DNA from: Myxococcales bacterium
GTDB taxonomy: Bacteria > Myxococcota_C > UBA6777
Length of the DNA: 64,000 nucleotides
Reading direction: 5' to 3'
Assembly: GCA_020632975.1 (NCBI GenBank)
Contig: JACKEL010000007.1
Coordinates: 271,997 to 335,996 of the forward strand
Shown here: positions 8,435 to 17,146 of the stretch, piece after piece
Layout: each line of letters opens with the position of its first letter
Numbering within the stretch: the first letter of the stretch is position 1
Position numbers and translations under genes: made by a program
Notes under the pieces: generated by a model
Told to the model about the DNA's origin: nothing
Database searches by the model: none
Seen by the model: only the letters and a program-made list of their open reading frames with translations

Positions 8435-9283
8435 TTAGGCGAGTTGTTCTTGCAACAACATCTGTGCAGCTTCTGGGCTGGGATAACCTGCCAAACGCAT
8501 CAAAGCGGGGTGGACTGGGCGGTTCGTTTCCTTACGCAGTTCCGCAAGTGCCTCTTGTTGCAGGCGCGTGCGTTCTTCCTCTTGTTCTTGCGTCAACAAA
8601 GGCCGCACCCACTCATCGATCGCCCACGACAAAGCGGCGTGTCTGCTTTCTTCAAATCCCACTTTGGCATAGACCTCACGAACACAAGCTTCTTGGGCGA
8701 CTTCCGCTTGCCAAAGAGCTTTCAAAGCGCCGTAAGTCTCGCGTGTGCAACCCTCCAAGGCATTTTCAAAAGCGATTTGATGAAGGGGCCGCAGCTGGAA
8801 AGGCGCGACCTCTACTTCTGGGACGATGGCAGAGCCAAAGTGACGGGCCAGTTCGGTCATCTGTCTGGCGTGTTCGATCTCTTCGTCGATGGCTTCGTGA
8901 GCGATCGCGATCAGGGAGCTTGGAGCGTTGTAAGCTTCCAACTCACGGGCCAGATACTCAAATGCCACGACTGCTGCGCTTTCCAAATAAGCGGACTTTG
9001 CGAAGAACATACTCACCACTTCGCGATCCTCTAACCCACAATAATCCCCGTCCATCGAGGTGAGAGAGAGACCTTCTGGACGGCGCCCATCCACACTTGT
9101 GACTTCAGGGTAGCTGTATTCTTTTTTGGTTTCCGTGACTTGTTCTTGATTGGAGGATGTTCCGCAGTTTGCTAAGGACAATGCGCCTACCACAGCGAGG
9201 GAAGAAAGGGTTCCTTTGACGATCTTTTTCAATCGTTCACGGAATTGTTTTTCTTGGAGGGTCACTGCATCTCGTACTACCAT
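8435..9283 (-). CDS. Ferritin-like diiron-fold lipoprotein or membrane-anchored protein
   Basis: The start at 9283 follows AAGGAGAAAA. The 282-residue product begins with a basic segment and a hydrophobic stretch ending SLANC (Cys 40), a poor lipobox because Asn sits at -1; it is exported or anchored. Residues about 85-225 form a ferritin-like four-helix bundle with the expected metal ligands: Glu101, the E-I-E-H motif at 135-138, Glu182, and E-S-R-H at 212-215. This spacing matches ferritin-like and DUF455-type diiron proteins. A Gln/Glu-rich helix and a short C-terminal tail follow. Substrate unknown; oxidation or iron handling in the periplasm is plausible. Confidence 0.75.
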   Translation of the reverse strand: MVVRDAVTLQEKQFRERLKKIVKGTLSSLAVVGALSLANCGTSSNQEQVTETKKEYSYPEVTSVDGRRPEGLSLTSMDGDYCGLEDREVVSMFFAKSAYLESAAVVAFEYLARELEAYNAPSSLIAIAHEAIDEEIEHARQMTELARHFGSAIVPEVEVAPFQLRPLHQIAFENALEGCTRETYGALKALWQAEVAQEACVREVYAKVGFEESRHAALSWAIDEWVRPLLTQEQEEERTRLQQEALAELRKETNRPVHPALMRLAGYPSPEAAQMLLQEQLA

Positions 9284-9668
9284 CGAGTTTTCTCCTTCTA
9301 TCAAAAGTCTTTTCTCTATAGTTTTCTCTTCTTAAGAAAGTACAGACTTATTCTGGACGATATCACGCGAGAAGTCATGTGGCTTTTCTTGTTCTCTTTT
9401 TTTAACTTTCGTTCTGGAAAGGATATGAGAGGTAACTATACATTTTGTATGTGCTTTTGGGGGGCGTTTGATGGAACGATGGTCTCTTTTGTGGGGCAAA
9501 GGTTGTTTCTTTGGAACGTTGTTCCCATGATAACTTCACCTTGTCATGAAACGATCGTTTTTGCTCATTTGGTCCGTCGTTCGGGTTCTTTGAGGGCATC
9601 TTTTTGCGCTTCGAACCCGCTTTGCGCGAACAGGCTTTCCTTTGCCAAAGACTCCAAGGAGCTTTTCG
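9284..9668. other. Intergenic region between divergent genes
   Basis: No gene is supported here. The first 140 bases are A/T-rich and contain a TATAGA box on the minus strand, about 30 bases upstream of the ferritin-like gene's start, that may be a -10 element; no clear -35 box goes with it. Confidence 0.3.
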
Positions 9669-10253
9669 ATGAAACCATTAGGACTTCTTGTCTATGCGCT
9701 TTTGCTTTCGCCTGTGGTGATCTTCACGTGGTATCGGCAACGGAAGATGCAAGCTTTGTTGGACGAGCCAGAGACCGAAGAAGAAAAGATGCTTCGTTTG
9801 GCGCTTCCACCTGGGCTTGTACAAAAGCCCAAAGATGCTTTGTTTCATGAGCTTCGAGAAGATCTAAAGATCGCAGACATCTACATGGAAACCTCGATCC
9901 GTACGCTGGCTGATGCGCAGTTTTGGTCTGCGATGGACTTCTTTGATTTGGATGGTTCAGATGGAGGTGGGGGGAGCATCAAACACGAAAAGCTGCACCA
10001 ACTGTTTAATGAGATGATGGAGGCCCAAAAACATCTTACAAACGCGATGCATATCTTACACATCCTTGGTGAGCGAAGAGAGCAAGGAGAGATCTTGCCT
10101 TTTGACTCAAGTCTTGTTGCGTTTGGGGTCTTCGATTGGTTGGTGGATCATCCTTTTTCGGACTATTTAACCATCCAGAAATTAAGGGATCTCGAGCCAT
10201 TGCTTCAGCAGGCATTTCAACAAGTACGCGATCTTCGAGCACGCTTTGTTTGA
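9669..10253 (+). CDS. Membrane-anchored protein of unknown function
   Basis: The ATG at 9669 has AAGGAG 7 bases upstream, so the nine codons before it are left out. The 194-residue protein has one N-terminal membrane segment (PLGLLVYALLLSPVVIFTWY, about 3-22) followed by Arg/Lys, suggesting an anchor with a cytosolic body. The body is mostly helical and acidic, with a GSDGGGGS linker near residue 105 and helices rich in Leu, His and Gln. No family is recognised. The next gene (a zinc-ribbon protein) starts 75 bases on and may share its transcript. Confidence 0.55.
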   Translation: MKPLGLLVYALLLSPVVIFTWYRQRKMQALLDEPETEEEKMLRLALPPGLVQKPKDALFHELREDLKIADIYMETSIRTLADAQFWSAMDFFDLDGSDGGGGSIKHEKLHQLFNEMMEAQKHLTNAMHILHILGERREQGEILPFDSSLVAFGVFDWLVDHPFSDYLTIQKLRDLEPLLQQAFQQVRDLRARFV

Positions 10254-10328
10254 TGGGTGTGCTAGGATCGTTGGGTTGTCTGTGCTTCAATATCCTTGGC
10301 TCGTTGTCTCAATCATGGAGGTGCGAAG

Positions 10329-10739
10329 ATGTATTGTCCGAAGTGCGGAGCTGAGTACCGTGATGGATTCTCTGTTTGTTCAGAGTGCAAAGTGGATCTT
10401 GTCGCGGGATCACCACCCGAAGAAGAACATATCGATGCGACTTTCAAAGAGGTGTTGCACACGTTTAACACGGGTGATATCGCGTTTATCAAGTCTCTTC
10501 TCGAGAGCGAAGGCATCGAATACTTTTTCCAAGGCGAGAACTTTATGTCCGTGCGTCCGCTGTTGGAGCCTGTTCGCCTGATGGTGCGGGAAGATCAGTC
10601 GCAAAGGGCTTACGATCTTTTGAAAGGGGCGGATCTCGCTTTCAAAGCGATCAGTGTCGAAAAGACCGAGATCGAGGACTCTCCAGAAGACTTTCCTGAA
10701 ACGTCCACAGAACCAAGCGAAACCAAAGACAACGCTTGA
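10329..10739 (+). CDS. Zinc-ribbon protein with DUF2007-like signal-transducing domain
   Basis: The start at 10329 is set by GGAGG 8 bases upstream. The 136-residue product begins MYCPKCGAEYRDGFSVCSEC, a CxxC...CxxC zinc ribbon, and continues with a DUF2007-like domain: FKEVLHTFNTGDIAFIKSLLESEGI and VRLMVREDQSQRAYDLLKG, the usual ferredoxin-like fold that follows zinc ribbons in this family. The last 25 residues are an acidic, disordered tail. DUF2007 proteins are annotated as putative signal transducers but no biochemical role is established. Confidence 0.8.
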   Translation: MYCPKCGAEYRDGFSVCSECKVDLVAGSPPEEEHIDATFKEVLHTFNTGDIAFIKSLLESEGIEYFFQGENFMSVRPLLEPVRLMVREDQSQRAYDLLKGADLAFKAISVEKTEIEDSPEDFPETSTEPSETKDNA

Positions 10740-10746
10740 TCAAGTT

Positions 10747-10869
10747 TGGGGTGGGGAACACCGCACATTTTTTGTTGTTGTGGGTGATCTGGATGGGGTG
10801 GGGAACCTTATTGATCTAGTCTAACCTTTTGATTCTTCATGTCTTTTGATGGATAGTACCAAAGTACTA
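10747..10869. repeat. 13-base direct repeat and a TAGTAC/GTACTA inverted repeat
   Basis: The sequence TGGGGTGGGGAAC occurs at 10747-10759 and again at 10794-10806. Downstream, TAGTAC (10854-10859) and GTACTA (10864-10869) form a perfect inverted repeat with a four-base centre, about 127 bases before the oxidoreductase operon. The inverted repeat could be a regulator's operator; no regulator gene is adjacent. Confidence 0.4.
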
Positions 10870-10996
10870 GTTCTTCGATGCACAAGTTTTTTGCAAGAAC
10901 CCTACTTTTGTCTCTCAACGAACCCCCCTTGCTTTGGCTATATACCCAACATCATCACGAAACACGTTGCGAAACATACGGAAAGTAGGTGCAAAG

Positions 10997-11281
10997 ATGA
11001 ACGGAGGTTTCTCTCAGGATGTGCAGCATGCGTTTGTTTATCAGATACGTTTGCAAGGGCATCTGAGCGATCCGTGGAATGCGTGGTTTGAGGGCTTTTC
11101 AGTTACTCGCGAAGAGTGCGGTCACACCTTGCTTGTCGGCGAAGTGATCGACCAACCCGCTCTCTACGGCTTGCTGCGAAAAGTCCGAGACCTTGGGCTG
11201 CCTTTGCTCTCTGTGATTCGTTTGGAGATGGATAAAGAAGAAAAGAGTTTTTCTGATAAAGAGAAAGGGTTTTCACGATGA
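10997..11281 (+). CDS. Small conserved protein (94 residues) leading the oxidoreductase operon
   Basis: The ATG at 10997 has AGGTG upstream. The sequence has the pattern of a widespread small bacterial family: YQIRLQGHLSDPWNAWFEGF, then the Gly/Thr-Leu turn HTLLVGEVIDQPALYGLLRK and VRDLGLPLLSVIRLE. As I recall, these are annotated only as hypothetical proteins and predicted to form a small alpha/beta unit. The final 15 residues are a charged, Lys/Ser-rich tail. The stop overlaps the next gene's ATG (ATGA), so it is translationally coupled to the first of two tandem MDR oxidoreductases. A joint function is likely but unknown. Confidence 0.72.
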   Translation: MNGGFSQDVQHAFVYQIRLQGHLSDPWNAWFEGFSVTREECGHTLLVGEVIDQPALYGLLRKVRDLGLPLLSVIRLEMDKEEKSFSDKEKGFSR

Positions 11282-12258
11282 AAGCTGTTTTTATCGAACA
11301 ATATGGCGCTCCTGAAGTGCTTCAAATCCAAGAAGTGGAGAAGCCCACTCCCAAAGATAACGAGATCTTGATCAAAGTGCGCGCAACTACCGTTAATTCG
11401 GGCGATTGTCGCATCCGTGCTTGCAATCCTCCCTTTGGATTCAAGACGATCTTTCGTCTGATGTTTGGTCTTCGAAAGCCGCGCAAAAAGATGATCTTGG
11501 GAACGGAAGTTTCTGGAGAAGTCGAGTCTGTCGGGAAAGACGTCACGCGTTTTAAGCAAGGCGACCAAGTGATGGCCTTTTTGGGATTCCAGATGGGAGC
11601 TTATGCAGAGTACGTTTGTGTTGCAGAAGATGGGGTGGTGATCCCAAAACCTGAGCAGCTATCGCTCGAAGAGACCGCAGCGCTTGCTTTTGGTGGCACC
11701 ACTGCGTTGTCTTATCTCCGCGACAAGATCAAGATTCAAGCAGGGCAAACGGTGCTGATCAACGGGGCTTCAGGGAGTGTTGGGGTGGCCTCTATTCAGG
11801 TTGCCAAGTTCTACGGTGCCGAAGTGACGGGTGTGTGTAGCACAAAGAATGTTGAGATGGTGAAGTCTTTGGGAGCGGATCATGTGATCGATTACACCCA
11901 AGAAAACTTTGCCCAAAGCAGCAAACGCTACGATGTGATCTTGGATACCATCGGGAATCTCAAGTTTTCTGACTGCAAACGCGCGCTCGTCAAAGGCGGC
12001 AAACTTGGCTTGGTGTCCTCGACGTTGTTGGAACTTGTGCTGATGCCTTGGCGCTCGTTGACCAGTGGTGTGAAGCTCTATGGCGGCCCAGCAGCGGAGA
12101 AGTTGGAAGATCTGCAATTCTTGCGGGAGTTGGTGGATGCAGGGAAACTACGCGTGTGGATCGAGCGCAGATTCCCCTTGGCAGAGATCACAGAAGCCCA
12201 TCGTTTGGTGGATTCAGGCCGCAAAAAGGGCAGTGTCCTCGTGACCATGAACCCCTAA
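11278..12258 (+). CDS. NAD(P)-dependent oxidoreductase, MDR/quinone-oxidoreductase family (copy 1)
   Basis: This 326-residue medium-chain dehydrogenase/reductase has the GroES-like domain (MKAVFIEQYGAPEVLQIQEV, then LGTEVSGEVESVGKDV) and a Rossmann domain with INGASGSVGVASIQVAKFYG. It lacks the catalytic and structural zinc cysteines of alcohol dehydrogenases, so it belongs with zinc-free quinone oxidoreductase or enone reductase-like enzymes using NADPH. It is translationally coupled to the 94-residue gene before it. The next gene is a tandem paralogue of exactly the same length sharing long stretches, including GAEVTGVCST and GADHVIDYTQE. Confidence 0.9.
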   Translation: MKAVFIEQYGAPEVLQIQEVEKPTPKDNEILIKVRATTVNSGDCRIRACNPPFGFKTIFRLMFGLRKPRKKMILGTEVSGEVESVGKDVTRFKQGDQVMAFLGFQMGAYAEYVCVAEDGVVIPKPEQLSLEETAALAFGGTTALSYLRDKIKIQAGQTVLINGASGSVGVASIQVAKFYGAEVTGVCSTKNVEMVKSLGADHVIDYTQENFAQSSKRYDVILDTIGNLKFSDCKRALVKGGKLGLVSSTLLELVLMPWRSLTSGVKLYGGPAAEKLEDLQFLRELVDAGKLRVWIERRFPLAEITEAHRLVDSGRKKGSVLVTMNP

Positions 12259-12304
12259 TTTTACCTTTACCGTTACGATAGATAGAGCTTGTTTGGAGGA
12301 AGTG

Positions 12305-13285
12305 ATGAAAGCGATTCAATACAAAACATATGGTGCACCCGAGGTTCTGCGTATCGCGGAGGTCGCCAAGCCCACACCAAAAGCCCATGAGATCTTGGTC
12401 AAAGTCCGTGCAACCACCGTCGCTGCCGAAGACGCGATCTTTCGTAAAGGTAATCCCTTTCTTTCTCGCCTTGCCACGGGTGTGACGAAGCCGAAACAGC
12501 CGATCTTGGGCACCCAGTTTGCGGGGGAAGTGGCTGCTGTGGGCGAAGAGGTCAAGCGGTATCGCGTGGGAGATAAGATCTTCGGCGATGCAGGGCCGAG
12601 TTTTGGGGCTTATGCGGAGTACCTTGTGGTGGCCGAAGAAGGTGGTATCGCGCAGATCCCTGCGGATCTTTCGTATGATCAGGCCGTTGCTTTGTGTGGT
12701 GGTGAACTCACTGCGCTCCCTTTCTTGCGGGATGAAGGGAAACTCCAGGCTGGCCAAAAGATCTTGATCAATGGAGCTTCTGGGAGCGTTGGTGCGGCAG
12801 CTGTTCAGCTTGCCAAATTCTATGGTGCCGAAGTGACGGGGGTTTGCAGTACCTCAAATGTGGAACTTGTGAAGTTTTTGGGAGCGGATCATGTGATCGA
12901 TTACACCCAAGAAGACTTCACAAAAGGCGAAGAGACCTACGATATCATCTTCGACACGGTTGGTAAAAGTTCATTCTCTCGCAGCAAGAAAGTGCTCAAA
13001 GAGGGCGGGATGTACCTCACGACGGTGTTGACGATCTCGATCCTCTTTCAGATGATGTGGACCTCGAAGGTTGGGAAAAAGAAAGCGAAGATCGCTTTTA
13101 CAGGGCTGCGTCCCGCGCAAGAAAAAGCGAAGGATCTTGAGTTTTTGAAGGGACTCGTCAACGACGGCGCGTTGCGGCCTGTGATTGATCGGCGTTATGC
13201 TTTCGAAGAGATCGTAGAAGCCCATCGTTATGTGGATCAAGGCCACAAAAAAGGAAACGTGGTCGTTACCTTGGGGTGCGCATAA
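12305..13285 (+). CDS. NAD(P)-dependent oxidoreductase, MDR/quinone-oxidoreductase family (copy 2)
   Basis: The second MDR paralogue, also 326 residues; I start at 12305, after GGAGGAAGTG, rather than at an ATG four codons earlier that falls inside that box. Domain order is as in copy 1: GroES-like fold (MKAIQYKTYGAPEVLRIAEV) and Rossmann fold with INGASGSVGAAAVQLAKFYG. It too lacks zinc-ligand cysteines. Differences cluster in the substrate-facing loops, so the two probably have different substrates after a local duplication. The last gene of the cluster, a membrane protein, begins 23 bases after the stop. Confidence 0.9.
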   Translation: MKAIQYKTYGAPEVLRIAEVAKPTPKAHEILVKVRATTVAAEDAIFRKGNPFLSRLATGVTKPKQPILGTQFAGEVAAVGEEVKRYRVGDKIFGDAGPSFGAYAEYLVVAEEGGIAQIPADLSYDQAVALCGGELTALPFLRDEGKLQAGQKILINGASGSVGAAAVQLAKFYGAEVTGVCSTSNVELVKFLGADHVIDYTQEDFTKGEETYDIIFDTVGKSSFSRSKKVLKEGGMYLTTVLTISILFQMMWTSKVGKKKAKIAFTGLRPAQEKAKDLEFLKGLVNDGALRPVIDRRYAFEEIVEAHRYVDQGHKKGNVVVTLGCA

Positions 13286-13308
13286 ACACCCCATCTAAGG
13301 GGAGTTTG

Positions 13309-13818
13309 ATGAGAGGTCTTCGTTGGCTGTTGTTTGTTGCGACGTTGTGTATCTCTTTTTCTTTGGGGCAGATCGACAAAGATCTGCGGGGACCTGACTC
13401 TCCTCGTGGCATCGTATCTTTTGAGTTTTGTGGTTACACCGCGACCTGCGACAAGATGATCAAGGCATGGGGCAGCGTAGGACGCGAGTCTGCGATGTTG
13501 AGCCTTGGGCTCGATTATCTCTTTTTGGTGATTTATCCGCTGTGTATGTGCTTTTGTTTGTTGTGGGTGGCAGATCGCCTTCCTACCTCGTTGTCTCGCT
13601 ATGTTCGAGGCATCGCGTATCTGGCCCTTGTTTCGGGGGTGGCGGATGCCATCGAGAATTACGGCTTGATCCAAGTGCTTCGCGGTAACCAAGCGATGAA
13701 CTTTGCTTGGTGGGCTGGGACTTTTGCGGTGATCAAGTTTTCCATCGTGGTGCTGGCGTTACTGACGTTCGTGTTTGCTTTTTTGATCAGCAAGATGAAA
13801 CCCGTAGAAGAACACTAA
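13309..13818 (+). CDS. Four-helix membrane protein of unknown function
   Basis: The ATG at 13309 follows AAGGGGAG; a frame starting 11 codons earlier overlaps the preceding gene and is not chosen. The 169-residue product has four hydrophobic segments (about 4-20, 62-84, 98-120 and 135-160). The first loop is about 40 residues long, contains two cysteines (FCGYTATC) that could form a disulphide, and is probably periplasmic. A conserved-looking ADAIENYG element lies in the third helix. The context, last in an operon with two MDR oxidoreductases, suggests a membrane partner or an unrelated passenger. Confidence 0.6.
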   Translation: MRGLRWLLFVATLCISFSLGQIDKDLRGPDSPRGIVSFEFCGYTATCDKMIKAWGSVGRESAMLSLGLDYLFLVIYPLCMCFCLLWVADRLPTSLSRYVRGIAYLALVSGVADAIENYGLIQVLRGNQAMNFAWWAGTFAVIKFSIVVLALLTFVFAFLISKMKPVEEH

Positions 13819-13889
13819 GTGTCTGCATATTCGGGTGATTTGCGTGTTGTTGTGTTCTCTCGGTTGCAGAGGAGGCGGTGGGGAGAGCA

Positions 13890-15098
13890 TTACGCGTCTT
13901 CGGTCGTGTCCGAAGGGGCTTGTGGGGTGGGCAAAGAAGATGGGAAAAAGCGCATCACAAGGCGATTTCGGCCTGCATCTTTGGCTTCGTAAAGGGCCTC
14001 ATCTGCTTCTTTGAGATGGCGTTCAAACTCAAAGCTTTCGGCATCCACCACGCAAAGCCCGACGCTTGTGGTGGTTCCAACGCTGTTGTTGTTGAGTTCG
14101 AGCTTGGTTTTTTCAAACTGCGCACGGACGCGGTCGATGGCTTTTTCGAGGGTTTCTGCGGAGGTTCCGCGGAGGAGCGCGACGAACTCTTCACCGCCAA
14201 ATCTTGCGAGGATATCCGTGTCCCGCAGGCAACGAGAAGAGATCTTGGCAAAGAGCTTGAGCACGGCGTCACCTGCTGCATGACCAAATCGATCATTCAC
14301 TTGCTTGAAGTGGTCAAGGTCGAACTGAGCGAGGCCGATGTATTGTTTTTCGCGACGTGCGGTTGCGATCTGTGGCTCGATGACTGTCGCAAAGGCCCGA
14401 CGATTGAGCAGACCTGTGAGGGGGTCGCGCTCGGCAAGTTCGCGCAGTTGTGCTTGTAGCTTTTCGACGGTGAGCAAGACAAAAGCGATTGTAAAGCCCG
14501 AGATACACAGCGACATGATAAAGAAAGGGATGGCGCGCGTAATCAACGGAGACTGCTTGATAATCAACGCGTCCACCAACAACAAAGAAGCGCGCATACC
14601 CATGGCGTACATGCACAGGCTCACGAGTCCTGCCATGATGAGGCGCGGTGCGCTTTTTTCATGCGAGGTCATCAACAGTTGCCAGATGATCATCCCGCAG
14701 ATGACAGAGATGGTGAAACAAACGGCCGAAGGGCGCCACGTCTGAGGTCGAGTGGTTTGTTCAAGGATGGCTTGCAAGATGGTGAGAAACACGGCGGTGG
14801 AGAAAAGGGTGATCTTGCCCAGCGGTTCTCGTCCATTCAAGATCAAGGTCCCTGAATAAAGCACGAGAAAAGCGAGAATCGTCAGTGTATTCGCGAGATG
14901 GGGCCCGATGTAGGTGGAGCTTGTGAGTTGGGTTTCTGCTGCAACAGAGAGGACCGCGCCCAGGAAAAGGACGCCGACAGCAGCGGGCCAGTAAGCGGTT
15001 TCTCGGATATCTTTATTGTTTAACCAGTTGGCAAACAAAGCCACCAGCGAGACGACATAAAGTCCGCTTTGTAGCAAAAATATAGTTGTGAAGTCCAT
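13890..15098 (-). CDS. Membrane diguanylate cyclase (GGDEF)
   Basis: The product, about 402 residues from MDFTTIF, makes cyclic di-GMP from GTP. Roughly six N-terminal hydrophobic segments (about 5-215) form a membrane sensor without a recognisable named domain. After a short coiled coil (EKLQAQLRELAERDPLTGL) comes a complete GGDEF domain: DPLTGLLNRRAF, FDLDHFKQVND and the signature RFGGEEF. The product-inhibition I-site is also intact: RDTD lies five residues before GGEEF. The start is uncertain because no strong ribosome binding site is visible; an ATG at 15143 is an alternative. The ligand sensed is unknown. Confidence 0.9.
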   Translation of the reverse strand: MDFTTIFLLQSGLYVVSLVALFANWLNNKDIRETAYWPAAVGVLFLGAVLSVAAETQLTSSTYIGPHLANTLTILAFLVLYSGTLILNGREPLGKITLFSTAVFLTILQAILEQTTRPQTWRPSAVCFTISVICGMIIWQLLMTSHEKSAPRLIMAGLVSLCMYAMGMRASLLLVDALIIKQSPLITRAIPFFIMSLCISGFTIAFVLLTVEKLQAQLRELAERDPLTGLLNRRAFATVIEPQIATARREKQYIGLAQFDLDHFKQVNDRFGHAAGDAVLKLFAKISSRCLRDTDILARFGGEEFVALLRGTSAETLEKAIDRVRAQFEKTKLELNNNSVGTTTSVGLCVVDAESFEFERHLKEADEALYEAKDAGRNRLVMRFFPSSLPTPQAPSDTTEDA

Positions 15099-15334
15099 TC
15101 CAACATTCCAAAAGGTGTTTACAGACTGTGTCTGTGGACACAAGCAGTTGATCTCAACCGCGAAGGTGGAAGACGCTCACAAGCTTTCAATGAGAATTGT
15201 GGTTTTTGCAAGCGAAATACTACCCAGCCGTAGGGTTTTTGCCTACGTATATTCATGTAGGAATTTTGTTTCGTTTTTCTTTTTCGAGGGTTGGCGCCGT
15301 AGGCGGGTTTGGGGAGGGGATGTGAGGGGGGTGG
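15099..15334. other. Intergenic region between radA and the diguanylate cyclase gene
   Basis: Both neighbours are on the minus strand. The stretch holds a short hairpin, CGTAGG/CCTACG with a seven-base T-rich loop near 15231-15250, and a second one, ACAGA/TCTGT near 15120-15135. Neither is followed by a run of T on the minus strand, so I do not call a terminator. Confidence 0.3.
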
Positions 15335-17146
15335 TTATTTTTTTGTACCGTTTCGCAAGGCTTTGGTGGACTCTGCTGGGCGAGGAGACGAGGGACGACG
15401 GCTGCGGTGTGGGTTGGCTCGTTTGGTGGGCCCCAGGTCTGCGCGATCATCGTAATGGGTGTAGGGCGGTGCTTGCGGTTCCTCGCCTTCGTAGCCTTCT
15501 GTGTCTTCGTTTGATGGAGTGTTCCAAGTGTCGGGTTCTTCGGGGAATGGGCTACCATCCCAACCTTGGATCGCATCATCATTGAGGGACGGTAGGGTTT
15601 CTTCGTAGGGGATGTTGTTGTAGGGATCGGCTTCTTGGGGATCGGGTTCTTGCTGTCGTTTGGCGTAACGCTCGGCGTATCGGCTTTTTCGTGATCCTCG
15701 ATGAGCATGCGGAGGGGCTTGTTGGGTCTTGGCGGTACGAGCGAGTGCGCTTTCGTCTTGTTCTTCAAGAAGAAGTTGCAAGGCTTCAGTGAGTGTGCGC
15801 ACGGGGATGCCTTCGATCCCATCGATCTGTGGGGGGGGCGTACTTGAGTGGGGGATGACGCAGCGTGTAAAGCCGAGTTTCGCGGCTTCGTTCATACGTT
15901 TATCGAGTTGTGAGACAGGGCGAACTTCTCCACCGAGTCCGATCTCGCCGACGAGAGCGAGGTTTCGGGGCAGGACACGTTCAAAGAAGCTGGATGCGAT
16001 GGCTGCGGCAAGTGCGAGGTCATTGGCGGGTTCGCGCAGTTTGAGGCCACCCACGATATTGATAAAGATATCTTGGTCGTCCATCTGAAGCCCCACGCGT
16101 TTGCTGAGGACGGCCAGCACCATGTGTAACCTATTGAGATCGATACCATTTGCGGTACGTCTTGGCTGGCTGAATCCACTTTGACTGACGAGGGCTTGGA
16201 GTTCAACGAGGATACTGCGGGTGCCTTCCATGTTGATGGCGATGGCTGCGCCGCTGGTGCTTGTGTGATGTCCAGAGAGGAAGCTGGCGCTGGGGTTGGG
16301 GACTTCGATCATCCCTTCTTCGCGCATCTCAAAGACGCCGACTTCGTTGGTGGAGCCAAAACGGTTCTTTTGTGCGCGCAAAAGTCTGAAGGTGTGGAAG
16401 CGATCACCTTCGAGGTAGATCACGGTATCGACGATGTGTTCGAGGACACGGGGGCCTGCGATGGAGCCTTCTTTGGTGACGTGTCCCACCATGATGACAG
16501 GGATGTTGCGGACCTTGGCGATCTGCATCAAACGCGACGCACACTCGCGGACTTGGGTGATACTTCCTGCGCTCGATTGAATCGAGGGGAGGTACACCGT
16601 TTGGATCGAGTCTACGATCAGAGCGCCAGGTTGGAGGCTTTTGACGTGTTCGATGGCAAGTTCGAGGTTCGTTTCGCTGAGTAGGAAGACTTCTTTGTCG
16701 CCCACCCCTAGGCGTTCTGCGCGCATCTTGACTTGGTACACGCTTTCTTCGCCCGATAAGTAAAGCACAGAGCCCACAGCGTCCGCGATCATGCCCGATA
16801 CTTGGGACAATAGCGTGGACTTCCCGATGCCAGGGTCTCCCCCGACAAGGATCAAGGAGCCTGGGACAAGCCCGCCGCCGAGGACGCGGCTCATCTCTGG
16901 CATCGCAAGGGGGATGCGTTCGTAAGTATGTGCGGCGATCTCGCTGACTTTGAGGGGGGCATTTTCAGAGGCTTGCCGTTTGGCATTGCGTGCTTGGCTA
17001 CCAAAGCCAAAAGAGCCCATGCTGCGGGGATCATTGGTCTCTTCCTTCATGGCGTTCCACGCACCACAAGAAGGACAACGACCCAACCACTTGCTATGTT
17101 CAGCTTGGCACTGGCCACATCGATAGATGCTACGAATCTTTGCCAT
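15335..17146 (-). CDS. radA: DNA repair protein RadA with a long disordered C-terminal tail
   Basis: RadA is a RecA-like ATPase that promotes branch migration in recombination. All parts are present: a C4 zinc finger (CGQCQAEHSKWLGRCPSCG, residues 11-29), the Walker A GGDPGIGKST, the RadA-specific KNRFGS motif, and a Lon-protease-like C-terminal domain ending near LTEALQLLLEEQ (about 452). Normal RadA ends close to there at 450-460 residues. This one goes on for about 150 more, rich in Gln, Pro, Glu, Asp, Tyr and Arg and probably disordered. The start follows AGGAG. It is divergent from cysM. Confidence 0.95.
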   Translation of the reverse strand: MAKIRSIYRCGQCQAEHSKWLGRCPSCGAWNAMKEETNDPRSMGSFGFGSQARNAKRQASENAPLKVSEIAAHTYERIPLAMPEMSRVLGGGLVPGSLILVGGDPGIGKSTLLSQVSGMIADAVGSVLYLSGEESVYQVKMRAERLGVGDKEVFLLSETNLELAIEHVKSLQPGALIVDSIQTVYLPSIQSSAGSITQVRECASRLMQIAKVRNIPVIMVGHVTKEGSIAGPRVLEHIVDTVIYLEGDRFHTFRLLRAQKNRFGSTNEVGVFEMREEGMIEVPNPSASFLSGHHTSTSGAAIAINMEGTRSILVELQALVSQSGFSQPRRTANGIDLNRLHMVLAVLSKRVGLQMDDQDIFINIVGGLKLREPANDLALAAAIASSFFERVLPRNLALVGEIGLGGEVRPVSQLDKRMNEAAKLGFTRCVIPHSSTPPPQIDGIEGIPVRTLTEALQLLLEEQDESALARTAKTQQAPPHAHRGSRKSRYAERYAKRQQEPDPQEADPYNNIPYEETLPSLNDDAIQGWDGSPFPEEPDTWNTPSNEDTEGYEGEEPQAPPYTHYDDRADLGPTKRANPHRSRRPSSPRPAESTKALRNGTKK

